NCBI RefSeq assembly: GCF_014207185.1
Contig: NZ_JACHCP010000007.1
Coordinates: forward strand, 231,694 to 295,693
Source of the DNA: Rhodanobacter sp. A1T4
Lineage (GTDB): Bacteria; Pseudomonadota; Gammaproteobacteria; Xanthomonadales; Rhodanobacteraceae
Length of the DNA: 64,000 nucleotides
Reading direction: 5' to 3'
Under the pieces are notes generated by a model that was not told the origin of the DNA, searched no databases, and worked only from the letters and a program-made list of their open reading frames with translations. A program made the position numbers and the translations under genes. Shown here piece after piece: positions 48,953-57,350 of this stretch (positions are counted from its first letter, which is position 1; each line of letters starts with the position of its first letter).

Positions 48953-49513
48953 ATGATCGACACTGATGGCTATCGCCCCAACGTAGGCATCGTTCTGCTG
49001 AATGCGGATGGTCAGCTGTTTTGGGCGCGCCGAATCAACCGCGACGGCTGGCAGTTCCCGCAGGGTGGCATGCGGACGGACGAGACACCGCTGGAAGCGA
49101 TGTACCGCGAGCTGGAAGAAGAAACCGGGTTGGCACCGCAGCATGTCGAGGTGGTGGCGGCCACCCATGGCTGGCTTCGTTATCGGTTGCCCAATCGCTA
49201 TGTACGACACCATCAGCGCCCTACCTGCATTGGCCAGAAACAGGTCTGGTTTCTGCTGAAGCTGGTGGGTGGTGAGGACGCACTCAAACTGGATGCCTGC
49301 GACAAGCCGGAGTTCGATCTCTGGCGATGGGTCGACTTTTGGTACCCCGCGGCGCATGTGGTCAATTTCAAGCGGGAAGTCTACGAGCGCGCATTGCGGC
49401 AATTTGCGCCATTGGTTGAAGGCCTGTGCAGCCTGCAACTCGGTACGCTGCCGCCACGAAACAATGACGACCCATCGTCTGGTGGCCCGCGCAAGGGGTG
49501 CGAAGCCGCATAG
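48953..49513 (+). CDS. rppH: RNA 5' pyrophosphohydrolase
   Basis: 186 residues, preceded by a perfect AGGAGG. Start [17 protein letters not shown] is typical RppH. Nudix box [23 protein letters not shown], and the RppH-specific [12 protein letters not shown]. It removes pyrophosphate from mRNA 5' ends to start decay. The longer frame from 48881 has no homology. Confidence 0.96.
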   Translation: MIDTDGYRPNVGIVLLNADGQLFWARRINRDGWQFPQGGMRTDETPLEAMYRELEEETGLAPQHVEVVAATHGWLRYRLPNRYVRHHQRPTCIGQKQVWFLLKLVGGEDALKLDACDKPEFDLWRWVDFWYPAAHVVNFKREVYERALRQFAPLVEGLCSLQLGTLPPRNNDDPSSGGPRKGCEAA

Positions 49514-49538
49514 GGCATCCCGCAGTGACTGATTGTTG

Positions 49539-49553
49539 ACAATCGTTCGCATT
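49539..49553. promoter_or_regulatory. Fur-box-like site upstream of bfd
   Basis: ACAATCGTTCGCATT agrees at 12 of 15 positions with the ATAATCATTCTCATT form of the Fur box and lies 18 bp before the bfd start. Iron repression of bfd is well known in other bacteria; binding here is inferred. Confidence 0.45.
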
Positions 49554-49570
49554 CGCGTTCTCATAGGCTC

Positions 49571-49771
49571 ATGTATATCTGCCTGTGCAACGCCGTTACC
49601 GACCATGACATCCGCCGCGAGGCGGCCGATGGCGTGCAGTCTTTCAGCGAATTGCAGGCGCGTACGGGTTGCTCTGACTGTTGCGGATGCTGCGAGCAAA
49701 TGGCTCGCGCCACGCTTGCCAAAGCTGTCGAACATCAGACTCTCGTTCAGTGGCCTGCCGTCGCGGCCTGA
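49571..49771 (+). CDS. bfd: Bacterioferritin-associated ferredoxin
   Basis: 66 residues with the BFD-like [2Fe-2S] pattern: CLC at residues 4-6 and TGCSDCCGCC at 33-41. Bfd binds bacterioferritin and donates electrons to release stored iron. Encoded upstream of bfr, with a Fur-like site ahead of it. Confidence 0.93.
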   Translation: MYICLCNAVTDHDIRREAADGVQSFSELQARTGCSDCCGCCEQMARATLAKAVEHQTLVQWPAVAA

Positions 49772-49938
49772 TCGGCGCTTTTCGGTTACCCCGGCTCTGG
49801 ATCGAACTCAGTCGCATCCCTGAAAGCTCACTTTCCTGCGTCCAACGCACAAGCAAACCATAGCCATTCCCATTCAACCACCTGGCGATCGGCGTTTGTA
49901 TAGTGTCGGCATGTTTGAACGGCCAGTCGGAGACGCCC

Positions 49939-50409
49939 ATGAAAGGTGATGCCAAGGTTATCGAGTACCTCAACAAGGTGCTCTACAACGAGTTGACCGC
50001 AATCAACCAGTATTTTCTGCATTACCGCATGTTCAAGGACTGGGGCTACACGGAGCTGGCCGAACACGAGTACAAGGAATCGATCGAGGAAATGAAGCAC
50101 GCTGATCACATGATCGAACGCATTCTTTTCCTCGATGGGCTGCCTAATCTGCAACATCTGGGCAAGCTGCGGATCGGCGAGAACGTGCTGGAATGTATTC
50201 AGGGTGATCTCGATCTGGAGATCGATGCGGTGAAAGATCTGCGCGATGCAATCGGCTACAGCGAAGGTGTTGCCGATTATGTGAGCCGCGATATGTTCAA
50301 GGAAATCCTGCACGACGAGGAAGAACACATCGACTGGCTGGAGACCCAGTTCAGCCTGATCAAGGACATTGGCGCGGAACGCTATCTGCAGAACAAAGCC
50401 AAGAGCTGA
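49939..50409 (+). CDS. bfr: Bacterioferritin
   Basis: 156 residues, near the E. coli length. Ferroxidase ligands Glu18, Glu51, His54 and later Glu/His ([14 protein letters not shown]), with heme ligand Met52 (EEMKHADHM). It stores iron as a 24-mer. The ATG at 49939 ([12 protein letters not shown]) is the conserved start; a longer frame from 49903 was rejected. Confidence 0.97.
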   Translation: MKGDAKVIEYLNKVLYNELTAINQYFLHYRMFKDWGYTELAEHEYKESIEEMKHADHMIERILFLDGLPNLQHLGKLRIGENVLECIQGDLDLEIDAVKDLRDAIGYSEGVADYVSRDMFKEILHDEEEHIDWLETQFSLIKDIGAERYLQNKAKS

Positions 50410-50444
50410 GCCCGCATCGCGCGCAGGGATTTACCTTGCGCGCC

Positions 50445-50483
50445 TGAAGCGTCAAAGCGTGCATTCGTTCCTTGACGCTTTCA
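50445..50483 (+). terminator. Candidate hairpin downstream of bfr
   Basis: TGAAGCGTCAA and TTGACGCTTTCA form an 11-bp stem with one bulge, 36 bp after the bfr stop. A GC-rich stem also precedes it. No long T-tract, so termination may be partial. Confidence 0.4.
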
Positions 50484-50526
50484 TCACACCGGGGCTATAC
50501 CTTGAGTTTTCCCCGGAACCACCTGC

Positions 50527-51279
50527 ATGGCTTCACGACCACCGCCGCGTTTTGTGGTGCGGAAGCACGACGACGCCGGTCTCAGGCGGCGTCAGCTGTG
50601 GCTTGGCCTGATCTGGCTGGGTAGCCTGCTACTGACCGGACTGGTGGTCGGCTTGCTGAGCCGGCATGCGAACCCGGCGGCGATCGATCACCGGCAACAG
50701 CGCGCGATGAGCGCGCAAATCGAAGATTTGAAGCAGCAGGTTGCCAATGTCCAGCGCGATGCGCAGGTCAACGAGGTAGCCACCAAATCACTGCGCGTCA
50801 CGCTGACCCAGCGTGAGGAAGAAATAAGTGGCTTGCGCGCCAATCTAGGCTTCTACGCCCGCCTGGTCGGTGGCGATACCCAGCATCAGGGATTGAAGTT
50901 GCAGGAAGTGAAGCTGGAGCCCATCTCCGGCTCGCACGGCTGGAACCTCATGCTCAGTCTCACCCAGAATGCCAAGCGTAGCGATGAAATCACCGGCAAC
51001 GTGACCGTCAGCGTGGAAGGTCTGCGTGGCGACAAGGTGGTGCAACTGGACTGGGCCGCGCTGGGTGACGCCACACAGAAAGACGGCCTGCCGTTTCGCC
51101 TGATGTATTTCCAGCAGTTGCACGGCACCATCGTGCTACCTGCCAATTTTCGTCCGATGCGACTGCATATCGGCATCCAGTCCGCGGGCGACGCTCCAAT
51201 AACGCGCACGGTTGCGTGGGAAGACGCGCTCAGTGGCAATATCATCACAGCTCAGGGGGATCACGATGCTCAACCGTAA
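50527..51279 (+). CDS. Membrane-anchored coiled-coil protein (DUF6776-like)
   Basis: 250 residues: basic N-terminus, one transmembrane helix (WLGLIWLGSLLLTGLVVGLL, about 27-46), a coiled coil at about 65-115 (QIEDLKQQVANVQRDAQVNE...), then a beta-rich domain with FYARLVGGDTQHQGLKLQEVKL. That layout is like DUF6776 proteins found upstream of bactofilin genes. Overlaps the next (bactofilin) gene by 14 bp, suggesting a joint envelope role. Confidence 0.78.
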   Translation: MASRPPPRFVVRKHDDAGLRRRQLWLGLIWLGSLLLTGLVVGLLSRHANPAAIDHRQQRAMSAQIEDLKQQVANVQRDAQVNEVATKSLRVTLTQREEEISGLRANLGFYARLVGGDTQHQGLKLQEVKLEPISGSHGWNLMLSLTQNAKRSDEITGNVTVSVEGLRGDKVVQLDWAALGDATQKDGLPFRLMYFQQLHGTIVLPANFRPMRLHIGIQSAGDAPITRTVAWEDALSGNIITAQGDHDAQP

Positions 51280-51685
51280 ACGCAACGAACGCAGTCAGGT
51301 CAGTCAGGACACCAGCCTGATCGCACATGGAACGGTGATACGCGGCGATCTGCGCTTCAGCGGCGCGCTGCACTTAGACGGACGTATTGAAGGAGCCGTG
51401 CTGGGCGAGGGAGACGATGCGATCTTCACCCTCAGCGAGCACGGCCAGGTGCAGGGCGAAATCCGCGTGCCGCAGGCCATCATCAATGGTCATGTGACCG
51501 GTGATGTACATGTCAGCGTTCGACTGGAGCTGGCCGCTCACGCGCGTATCGACGGCGACCTGCGCTATCACACGATGGAAATGGCCGCCGGTGCCCAGGT
51601 GAACGGACGTATTGCCCGTCAAGCCGACGACACACCGCGCGAGCTGCCGTCGCCAAATGCGCTGGATGAGGGTGTGATGGCCTAA
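51266..51685 (+). CDS. Bactofilin (polymer-forming cytoskeletal protein)
   Basis: 139 residues. A short basic tail leads into the DUF583 beta-helix: SLIAHGTVIRGDLRFSGALH, LDGRIEGAVLG, QVQGEIRVPQAIINGHVTGDV. Bactofilins polymerise without nucleotide and scaffold envelope or shape functions. Start 51266 follows AGGGGGA and overlaps the preceding gene, which it probably works with. Confidence 0.93.
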   Translation: MLNRKRNERSQVSQDTSLIAHGTVIRGDLRFSGALHLDGRIEGAVLGEGDDAIFTLSEHGQVQGEIRVPQAIINGHVTGDVHVSVRLELAAHARIDGDLRYHTMEMAAGAQVNGRIARQADDTPRELPSPNALDEGVMA

Positions 51686-51725
51686 GGCGCTATGCTTGTA
51701 CCGTGTCCGACACGGCCCCATATTA

Positions 51726-51990
51726 GAGTCTGTCTTCATAATCCAAATGCGCCGCGCCGGGAGCTGTTTGCCCGCGGGGCAAGGAAGAAAGAGGGAATGT
51801 ATGTCGATACATGACCGAGTGATGACGCCGCCCAGTGGGCAAACAGACCCGGCCCTGCGGATTGTCCTGCAGCGGCCGTCATGCGGCAGCCCGCGGCTTA
51901 CTCATGCAACAAGCATGGGCTGCGCCACGGTCTATCACCTGCCAGCCGCTGCAGGACAACGCGACGTATTTAGATTATGAAGACAGACTC
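51726..51990. mobile_element. MITE-like non-autonomous element, 265 bp, upstream of erpA
   Basis: Terminal inverted repeats of 23 bp with one mismatch: the left starts GAGTCTGTCTTCATAATC (51726) and the right ends GATTATGAAGACAGACTC (51990). A 3-bp duplication TTA flanks both sides (51723-51725 and 51991-51993). Inside are two further inverted repeats (51764-51773 with 51837-51846; 51862-51876 with 51945-51959, 15 bp perfect) and no transposase. The GAGTCTGT ends and a TTA duplication resemble IS5-family ends, which is inference. The right end lies 7 bp before the erpA ATG. Confidence 0.8.
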
Positions 51991-51997
51991 TTAGACC

Positions 51998-52366
51998 ATG
52001 GAAACCCTGCTCACCATTCCCGACTATCGCAGCAGCGGCGAACCGCTGTTGTTCACCGCGGCCGCTGCGCACAAGGTGCACGAGCTGATTGCCGAAGAAG
52101 GCAATCCGGCGCTGAAGCTGCGTGTCTACATCACCGGCGGCGGTTGCTCGGGTTTCCAGTACGGCTTTACCTTTGACGAGGCACAGGCCGAAGACGATTT
52201 TGCGCTCGAGCGCGAAGGCGTGACGCTGCTGTGCGACCCGCTGTCGCTGCAATATCTTACCGGCGCGCAGATCGATTACGCCGAGAACCTGAGCGGCTCG
52301 CAGTTCGTGATCAGCAACCCGAACGCCAAGACCACCTGCGGGTGCGGCTCTTCGTTTTCGACTTGA
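51998..52366 (+). CDS. erpA: Iron-sulfur cluster insertion A-type carrier protein
   Basis: 122 residues, A-type carrier with cluster cysteines Cys50 ([18 protein letters not shown]), Cys114 and Cys116 (TTCGCGSSF). It hands [4Fe-4S] clusters to IspG/H and respiratory proteins and is essential in many bacteria. The MITE-like insertion ends just upstream, and no Shine-Dalgarno sequence precedes the ATG, so its expression probably relies on sequence within the inserted element. Confidence 0.96.
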   Translation: METLLTIPDYRSSGEPLLFTAAAAHKVHELIAEEGNPALKLRVYITGGGCSGFQYGFTFDEAQAEDDFALEREGVTLLCDPLSLQYLTGAQIDYAENLSGSQFVISNPNAKTTCGCGSSFST

Positions 52367-52379
52367 GCGGAATGCTTTG

Positions 52380-53354
52380 ATGGATCGGGCCATGCTTCCG
52401 CGTCAAAACACGTTTGCCGGACTCAGCCTGATACTCAACCGGGCAGCTGAGCGGCGTGACGAAACGACGTGGATCAACGAACAGGCAAGCGCGCCCAATG
52501 CGCGCTATCTGCTGCTGGATGCCGCCGGTGAAGCGTTCATGCTTCGCGATCGCGAAGCGTTGCGCTGGCTGGATATCCGCGAACGCGAACAGCTGATCCG
52601 CGAAGCGCCGGCCAGTTTTCTCGGCCTGATCAATGCGACCCCCCATTTCATGCTGGTGCTGGACGAATCCGCCCCCATCGGCTCGCTGGAACAAGCGCTC
52701 GACGCTCGACGCATGAGTCTTCGCTCCGCCGGCTTGCAACTAGCCGCCGAGGAAGCCGGTCTATTCGCCTATGCCAAGGGCCTGTCGCACTGGCAGCGCG
52801 AAATGCGCTACTGCAATCGCTGCGGCGCCTCGCTCGAACTGATCGCCGCCGGCCATCGTGCTCGTTGCACTAATCCAGACGGCGCCCATCTGCATTTTCC
52901 GCGTACCGATGCTGCCGTCATCATGCTGGTGGAATACAAGGGTGCCTGCTTGCTGGGCCGCCAAGCCGGCTGGCCGCCGGGGCGCTATTCCACGCTGGCC
53001 GGTTTCGTGGAGCCCGGCGAATCGCTGGAAGACGCCGTGCGACGCGAAGTAGCCGAGGAAGCCGGTGTGATCGTCGATGAGGTGCGCTATCACTCTTCTC
53101 AACCGTGGCCGATGCCCGCCTCGCTGATGGTGGGATTCATCGCCACCGCCTCATCGCCCGAGATAACCTTGTGCGACCGTGAACTTGAAGAAGCGCGCTG
53201 GTTCACGCCTCAGCAGATCATCGACGGCCTTGCCGACGGCAGCTTCCTTCCGTCGATGGCGCTGTCGGTCTCGTACCAGCTGCTTGCCGGCTGGCTGCAG
53301 CTGCGTGCAGGACTGGATCTGGATGCGCTGGTCGCTGACAGCCACCCACGTTGA
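52380..53354 (+). CDS. nudC: NAD+ diphosphatase / NAD-decapping hydrolase
   Basis: 324 residues. Zinc ribbon YCNRCGASLE...RARC (about 148-170), Nudix box GFVEPGESLEDAVRREVAEEAGV and the NADH-pyrophosphatase motif SQPWPMPASLM. It cleaves NAD(H) and removes NAD caps from RNA. 13 bp after erpA, so likely cotranscribed. ATG 52380 preferred over TTG 52377. Confidence 0.96.
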   Translation: MDRAMLPRQNTFAGLSLILNRAAERRDETTWINEQASAPNARYLLLDAAGEAFMLRDREALRWLDIREREQLIREAPASFLGLINATPHFMLVLDESAPIGSLEQALDARRMSLRSAGLQLAAEEAGLFAYAKGLSHWQREMRYCNRCGASLELIAAGHRARCTNPDGAHLHFPRTDAAVIMLVEYKGACLLGRQAGWPPGRYSTLAGFVEPGESLEDAVRREVAEEAGVIVDEVRYHSSQPWPMPASLMVGFIATASSPEITLCDRELEEARWFTPQQIIDGLADGSFLPSMALSVSYQLLAGWLQLRAGLDLDALVADSHPR

Positions 53355-53583
53355 CGTCGACCGAACTCACCGTCGCCAAGCTGTGCTGAACCTGAGCCCT
53401 ATCGGTCGGTCGTAGTACCACATCATCAAACGATGCCACGGAAGACGCGATCGCCCATCACGCGATCTTCAGCAACTGACGCGCGCCATCTCATCGACAG
53501 CGTACGGCACGCGCATCACCGTCCATCTGCGGTGGAATCGAACACTCGCATACAATGCGCACACTCTCCACGAGTCCGCATCT

Positions 53584-54453
53584 ATGGCTATCCGCCTGCT
53601 CACTGCTCTTATTGCCCTCGGCCTGCTGCACGTCATGCCGCAACTGGCGCGCTGGCGTCGTGATGGCCTGTTCCAACGCTGGCTAGCGCAGTTGGCCGAT
53701 ACCAGCGGCAGCGGGCGCGTGGTACTGGCCTTGCTACCGCCGCTGGCCGTGTGCCTGCTGCTGTCGTGGCTGTTTGATCATCCGCCGCTCGGCGAATTGC
53801 TGGGGCTGCTGTTTTCGCTGATCGTGCTGCTGTACTGCTTCGGCCCACGCGAATTCGAAAGCGATCTGGAGGCGATTCTGAACGCGCCCGATGGCGCCAG
53901 TCGCGAGGCCGCAGCGCAGCAACTCATCGACGACGGCGGCAGCGTGGCATGGACCGCGCCCGCACTGGGCGAGGCTGTAGCGTACGCTGCGCTGCGCCGC
54001 CGGTTTGCCGTGCTACTGTGGTTTTTCTTGCTCGGCCCGTTCGGCGCCCTGCTTTATCGATTGGCGCAGACGCTGGCTCGCGACGAATCGCTGGCACTCG
54101 ATGCGAGCAGCCGCAACGCGGCCCGTTATTTCGCCAACGCGCTGGACTGGCTGCCAGCGCAGCTGCTGACATTCACCCTGGCCGTGGTGGGCCACTGGGA
54201 AGCGGTGATCGGTGCGTGGCGGCGCTGGCACAGTCAGGCAGCTGCCACGAGTTGGTACAGCGCAGCGCCAGGTTTTCTCGGCGCGGCGGCACAGGCCGAC
54301 ATCATCAGCGATATTGAAGCCGGTGACGGTTACTTCGAGGAACGCAGCGAACCGCTCACCGAATTGCTGCGCCTGCGCGGCGCGCTGCTGCGCGCGTTAC
54401 TGGCGTGGCTTAGCGCAGTCGCATTGATCGTAATTGGCGGTTGGCTCAGCTGA
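53584..54453 (+). CDS. ampE: AmpE-like regulatory membrane protein
   Basis: 289 residues with about four transmembrane segments (ALLPPLAVCLLLSWLF, LGLLFSLIVLLYCFGPREF, AVLLWFFLLGPFGALLYRLAQTL, C-terminal AVALIVIGGWLS). The FWFLLLGPFGALLYRL-type motif and NALDWLPAQLL are shared with AmpE/CobD-like proteins; AmpE modulates beta-lactamase induction with AmpD. No ampD lies next to it here, so the name rests on sequence. Confidence 0.75.
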   Translation: MAIRLLTALIALGLLHVMPQLARWRRDGLFQRWLAQLADTSGSGRVVLALLPPLAVCLLLSWLFDHPPLGELLGLLFSLIVLLYCFGPREFESDLEAILNAPDGASREAAAQQLIDDGGSVAWTAPALGEAVAYAALRRRFAVLLWFFLLGPFGALLYRLAQTLARDESLALDASSRNAARYFANALDWLPAQLLTFTLAVVGHWEAVIGAWRRWHSQAAATSWYSAAPGFLGAAAQADIISDIEAGDGYFEERSEPLTELLRLRGALLRALLAWLSAVALIVIGGWLS

Positions 54454-54474
54454 CCTCACTCGGCTAGCAGTGCA

Positions 54475-56349
54475 TTACGCCAGCGCGCCGCGCAATTCGC
54501 CAACACGTTTTTCCAATGACACGGCCGTAACCATCTCAGGCGCTACTGCAGCATCGATCACCAGCTCCACCCGAGCACGGAAACGCCGCGGCAATCGCGA
54601 GCGATGCAACATCGAATCGCGCCTGCTCCACACACTGCCCCACAAGCCGCGCAGTGCCATCGGCACCACCGGCACCGGCCGTCGCGCCAGGATTTTTTCT
54701 ACACCTGTGCGGAATGTCGCGATCTGTCCATCGCGTGTCAGCGCTCCTTCGGGGAAAAGGCACACTAGTTCGCCATCGGCGAGCGCTTCGTCGATCGCGT
54801 CGTAGGCCTGCTGCAGCAACGCAGGGTCTTCTTTGTGCCCGGCGATCGGAATCGCCTTCGCCGTCCGGAATACGAACCGCAATAGCGGGATATTGAAGAT
54901 CTTGTAGTACATGACAAAGCGCGCCGGGCGCCGCAGATTGGCCATCAGCAGCATCGCGTCCATGAAGCTGACATGGTTGCAAACCAGCAGCACGGCACCT
55001 TCGTCGGGAATGTTCTGCGTACCGTCGACACGCACCCGATAAAGCGTGTTGACCAGCACCCAGGTGATAAAGCGCATCACGAACTCAGGTACCAGCGTGA
55101 AAATGTACAGCGCCACAAGTGCATTCAGCGCCGCAATGGCCAGAAAGATCTGCGGTATGCCAAAGCCCAGCGCGGCCATGCCCAGTCCAAAACCGGCAGC
55201 GCAGACGATAAACAGCGCGTTGAGGATGTTGTTGCCCGCGATCACCCGCGACAGGCGGTCACGCGGCGTGCGGCTCTGAATGAAGGCGAACAGCGGAACC
55301 ACATAGAAGCCGGCAAAAACGCCGATCAAGGTCAGGTCCAGCGCAATACGCCAGCTGCCATGGGCATGCAGAAACGCCAGCCAATCCAACCCGTGCGTCT
55401 GCGCCAGACCCGGTCGCGCGAAAAACAGGTCGATGCCGAAGGCGGTCAGCCCAAACGCACCGAGCGGCACCAGGCCAACCTCCACACGCCGGCCGGACAT
55501 TTTTTCGCACAGCAACGAGCCAATACCGGTACCGATCGAGAACAGCGTCAACCCGAGAATATTGACCGAGCCATCGCCACCGAGATTGAGCTTGGTATAG
55601 CTCGGCAACTGCGCCACCAGCACGGTGCCGAAAAACCAGAACCAGGAAATGCCCAGCACGGCGTTGAACACGCCACGATCCTGCTTGGTAATACCCATCA
55701 CACGGGACGTTTCAGTCAACGGATTCCAGTTGAACTTCAGCTCCGGCGCTGTGGGCGGCGCGATCGGAATGCTGCGGCTGGCGATGTAGCCAACAATCGC
55801 CACCGTGATCGTCACGGCCCCAGCCAGCGCGGTGCCGAGGTGCGGGATCTGCATCAAGGCACTACCGACGATCAGCCCGATCAGCACAGCCAGCTGCGTA
55901 CCCATCTCGATCAGACCATTGCCGCCGACCAACTCGCCGGGCTTCAGGGCCTGCGGCAGGATCGCGTACTTGATTGGACCAAAAGTAGTCGAGTGCATAC
56001 CCATCAGGAACAGCACCACCAGCAACAACGCCGTGTTATGGGTATAGAAACCGAACGCCGCCAGCACCATCGCAGCGATCTCGAACAGCTTGACGTAGCG
56101 GATGATGCGAGTCTTCTCGAACTTCTCCGCCAGCTGCCCGGCGGTGGCGGAAAACAGGAAAAACGGGATGATGAAAAGCGCCGGCGCCAAATTGGTGTAA
56201 AGCGATACGGTGTGGTCATCCAGCCCCATCTGGAAGGCCACCAGCATCACCAGTGCATTACGGAACACGTTGTCGTTGAATGCACCCAGTGCCTGGGTCC
56301 AGAAAAAGGGCGCGAAACGGCGTTTGCCCAGCAGCGCGAATTGACTCAT
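54475..56349 (-). CDS. MFS transporter fused to a PlsC-type acyltransferase
   Basis: 624 residues. Residues about 1-420 form a 12-segment MFS domain (FFWTQALGAFNDNVFRNAL at the start, like LplT lysophospholipid transporters). Residues about 435-624 are an acyltransferase: VCNHVSFMDAMLL (HX4D, His-Asp), FPEGALTRDG (EGT-like). This matches LplT-Aas-type systems that flip and re-acylate lysophospholipids, but lacks the AMP-binding ligase domain of the full three-domain fusions. Convergent with ampE. Confidence 0.9.
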   Translation of the reverse strand: MSQFALLGKRRFAPFFWTQALGAFNDNVFRNALVMLVAFQMGLDDHTVSLYTNLAPALFIIPFFLFSATAGQLAEKFEKTRIIRYVKLFEIAAMVLAAFGFYTHNTALLLVVLFLMGMHSTTFGPIKYAILPQALKPGELVGGNGLIEMGTQLAVLIGLIVGSALMQIPHLGTALAGAVTITVAIVGYIASRSIPIAPPTAPELKFNWNPLTETSRVMGITKQDRGVFNAVLGISWFWFFGTVLVAQLPSYTKLNLGGDGSVNILGLTLFSIGTGIGSLLCEKMSGRRVEVGLVPLGAFGLTAFGIDLFFARPGLAQTHGLDWLAFLHAHGSWRIALDLTLIGVFAGFYVVPLFAFIQSRTPRDRLSRVIAGNNILNALFIVCAAGFGLGMAALGFGIPQIFLAIAALNALVALYIFTLVPEFVMRFITWVLVNTLYRVRVDGTQNIPDEGAVLLVCNHVSFMDAMLLMANLRRPARFVMYYKIFNIPLLRFVFRTAKAIPIAGHKEDPALLQQAYDAIDEALADGELVCLFPEGALTRDGQIATFRTGVEKILARRPVPVVPMALRGLWGSVWSRRDSMLHRSRLPRRFRARVELVIDAAVAPEMVTAVSLEKRVGELRGALA

Positions 56350-56711
56350 GTCTTTCCTTGGGGTGGGCCCGCGTTGTCAACCGCACCCATGCTGGCGCGT
56401 TGCGAGAGATTAGCTTACGAAACTCCCAAGAAAGAAACTGCGCGTACGTTGAAATCTAGCATGCGCTACATGCTTTCAAGACAGCCGAGCAGCCTGTTTG
56501 ACCAAGATCACTGCGCTGTTCGTGGATATTTTTCAATGACATGCAGTTAAGTAAAGATATGTAAATATTTGCGCCGAATACGTAATATCAGAACATATCC
56601 TGTTGAAAGCGGCACAAAATTAGAGCGACGGTAGCGTCTCTGTTCTAGATAACGCACCAAGAGTTTCAGCGGTTTCGCAACCTCTTACACCACCTTGTCA
56701 CGGCCATTATC
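56350..56711. promoter_or_regulatory. 362-bp AT-rich intergenic region before the XRE regulator
   Basis: Non-coding and markedly AT-richer than its surroundings. It contains an inverted pair GATATGT (56556-56562) and ACATATC (56593-56599), which could be a regulator operator, and short A/T tracts suited to promoters for both divergent genes. No small gene was recognised. Confidence 0.45.
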
Positions 56712-57284
56712 ATGAATATGCAGCCATCCTATCCACCCGCGCCGGCAGGGACTTTTTCAGACCGCATCAAGCTGCTGATTCAGCGGGTTGGTAGCGCCAC
56801 TGAAATTGCGCGTATGTGCGGCTTCTCGGAAGGCGTGGTGCGCAGCTGGCGCGATGGCAATACCGATCCCTCCCGCGCACGCTGCGTGACGTTGGCGCGC
56901 ACGCTCGGCATCTCGCTGGTCTGGCTTGTTGCTGGTGAAGGCGCGATCCAGTCCGACCCCTCGACCAGCACGCCGGACGATCAATACAGCGCCGAAGTGA
57001 TCTCAGCACGCCCCAAGCTCCGCCTGGGTAGCGCTTCGGTCAGCATCCTGCCTGCCCACGAAAACGGTGTGGATTCGCAGCGGCTGAATACCGCCATGAA
57101 AATTCTGCAGTCCGAACTCGAGTTGGCCGATAGCCCGCTGACGTTGGCCGACAACACCGACATGCTGGCAGATCTTTATGAAATTCTCGGCCCGGGCGGC
57201 ATCAACGTGGACACAACGGCCATGGTGACGTTCAACCACCGGCTGGCCAAGCGCATCCGGCAGGGGCGCAATCCTGTGGTCTGA
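56712..57284 (+). CDS. XRE-type helix-turn-helix regulator
   Basis: 190 residues. The HTH at about residues 16-70 reads FSDRIKLLIQRVGSATEIAR, then MCGFSEGVVRSWRDGNTDPS and WLVAGEGAI, the pattern of phage-repressor-like XRE proteins (LVAGEG motif). The C-terminal part (LELADSPLTLADNTDMLADLYEIL) is helical and unlike the LexA/S24 peptidase, so it is probably a non-cleavable regulator. Followed by a strong terminator. Confidence 0.85.
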   Translation: MNMQPSYPPAPAGTFSDRIKLLIQRVGSATEIARMCGFSEGVVRSWRDGNTDPSRARCVTLARTLGISLVWLVAGEGAIQSDPSTSTPDDQYSAEVISARPKLRLGSASVSILPAHENGVDSQRLNTAMKILQSELELADSPLTLADNTDMLADLYEILGPGGINVDTTAMVTFNHRLAKRIRQGRNPVV

Positions 57285-57304
57285 AGCCATTTTCGATGAG
57301 ATAT

Positions 57305-57332
57305 AAAAAGCAGCCTCACGGCTGCTTTTTTA
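57305..57332. terminator. Bidirectional rho-independent terminator
   Basis: AAAAAGCAGCC-TCAC-GGCTGCTTTTTT, a perfect stem with A and T tracts on the two sides, between the converging XRE regulator and glyS genes. It can stop transcription from both. Confidence 0.92.
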
Positions 57333-57350
57333 TTTGACGCTATCCACGGC

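Noticed and set aside
51696..51980. 94-codon ORF inside the MITE-like element
   Set aside because: Spans the terminal repeat and internal hairpins, with no transposase motif; a by-product of the repeat structure.
54973..56550. 525-codon plus-strand ORF opposite the MFS-acyltransferase gene
   Set aside because: Antisense to a protein with clear domains; composition is His/Gln/Arg-rich and repetitive.
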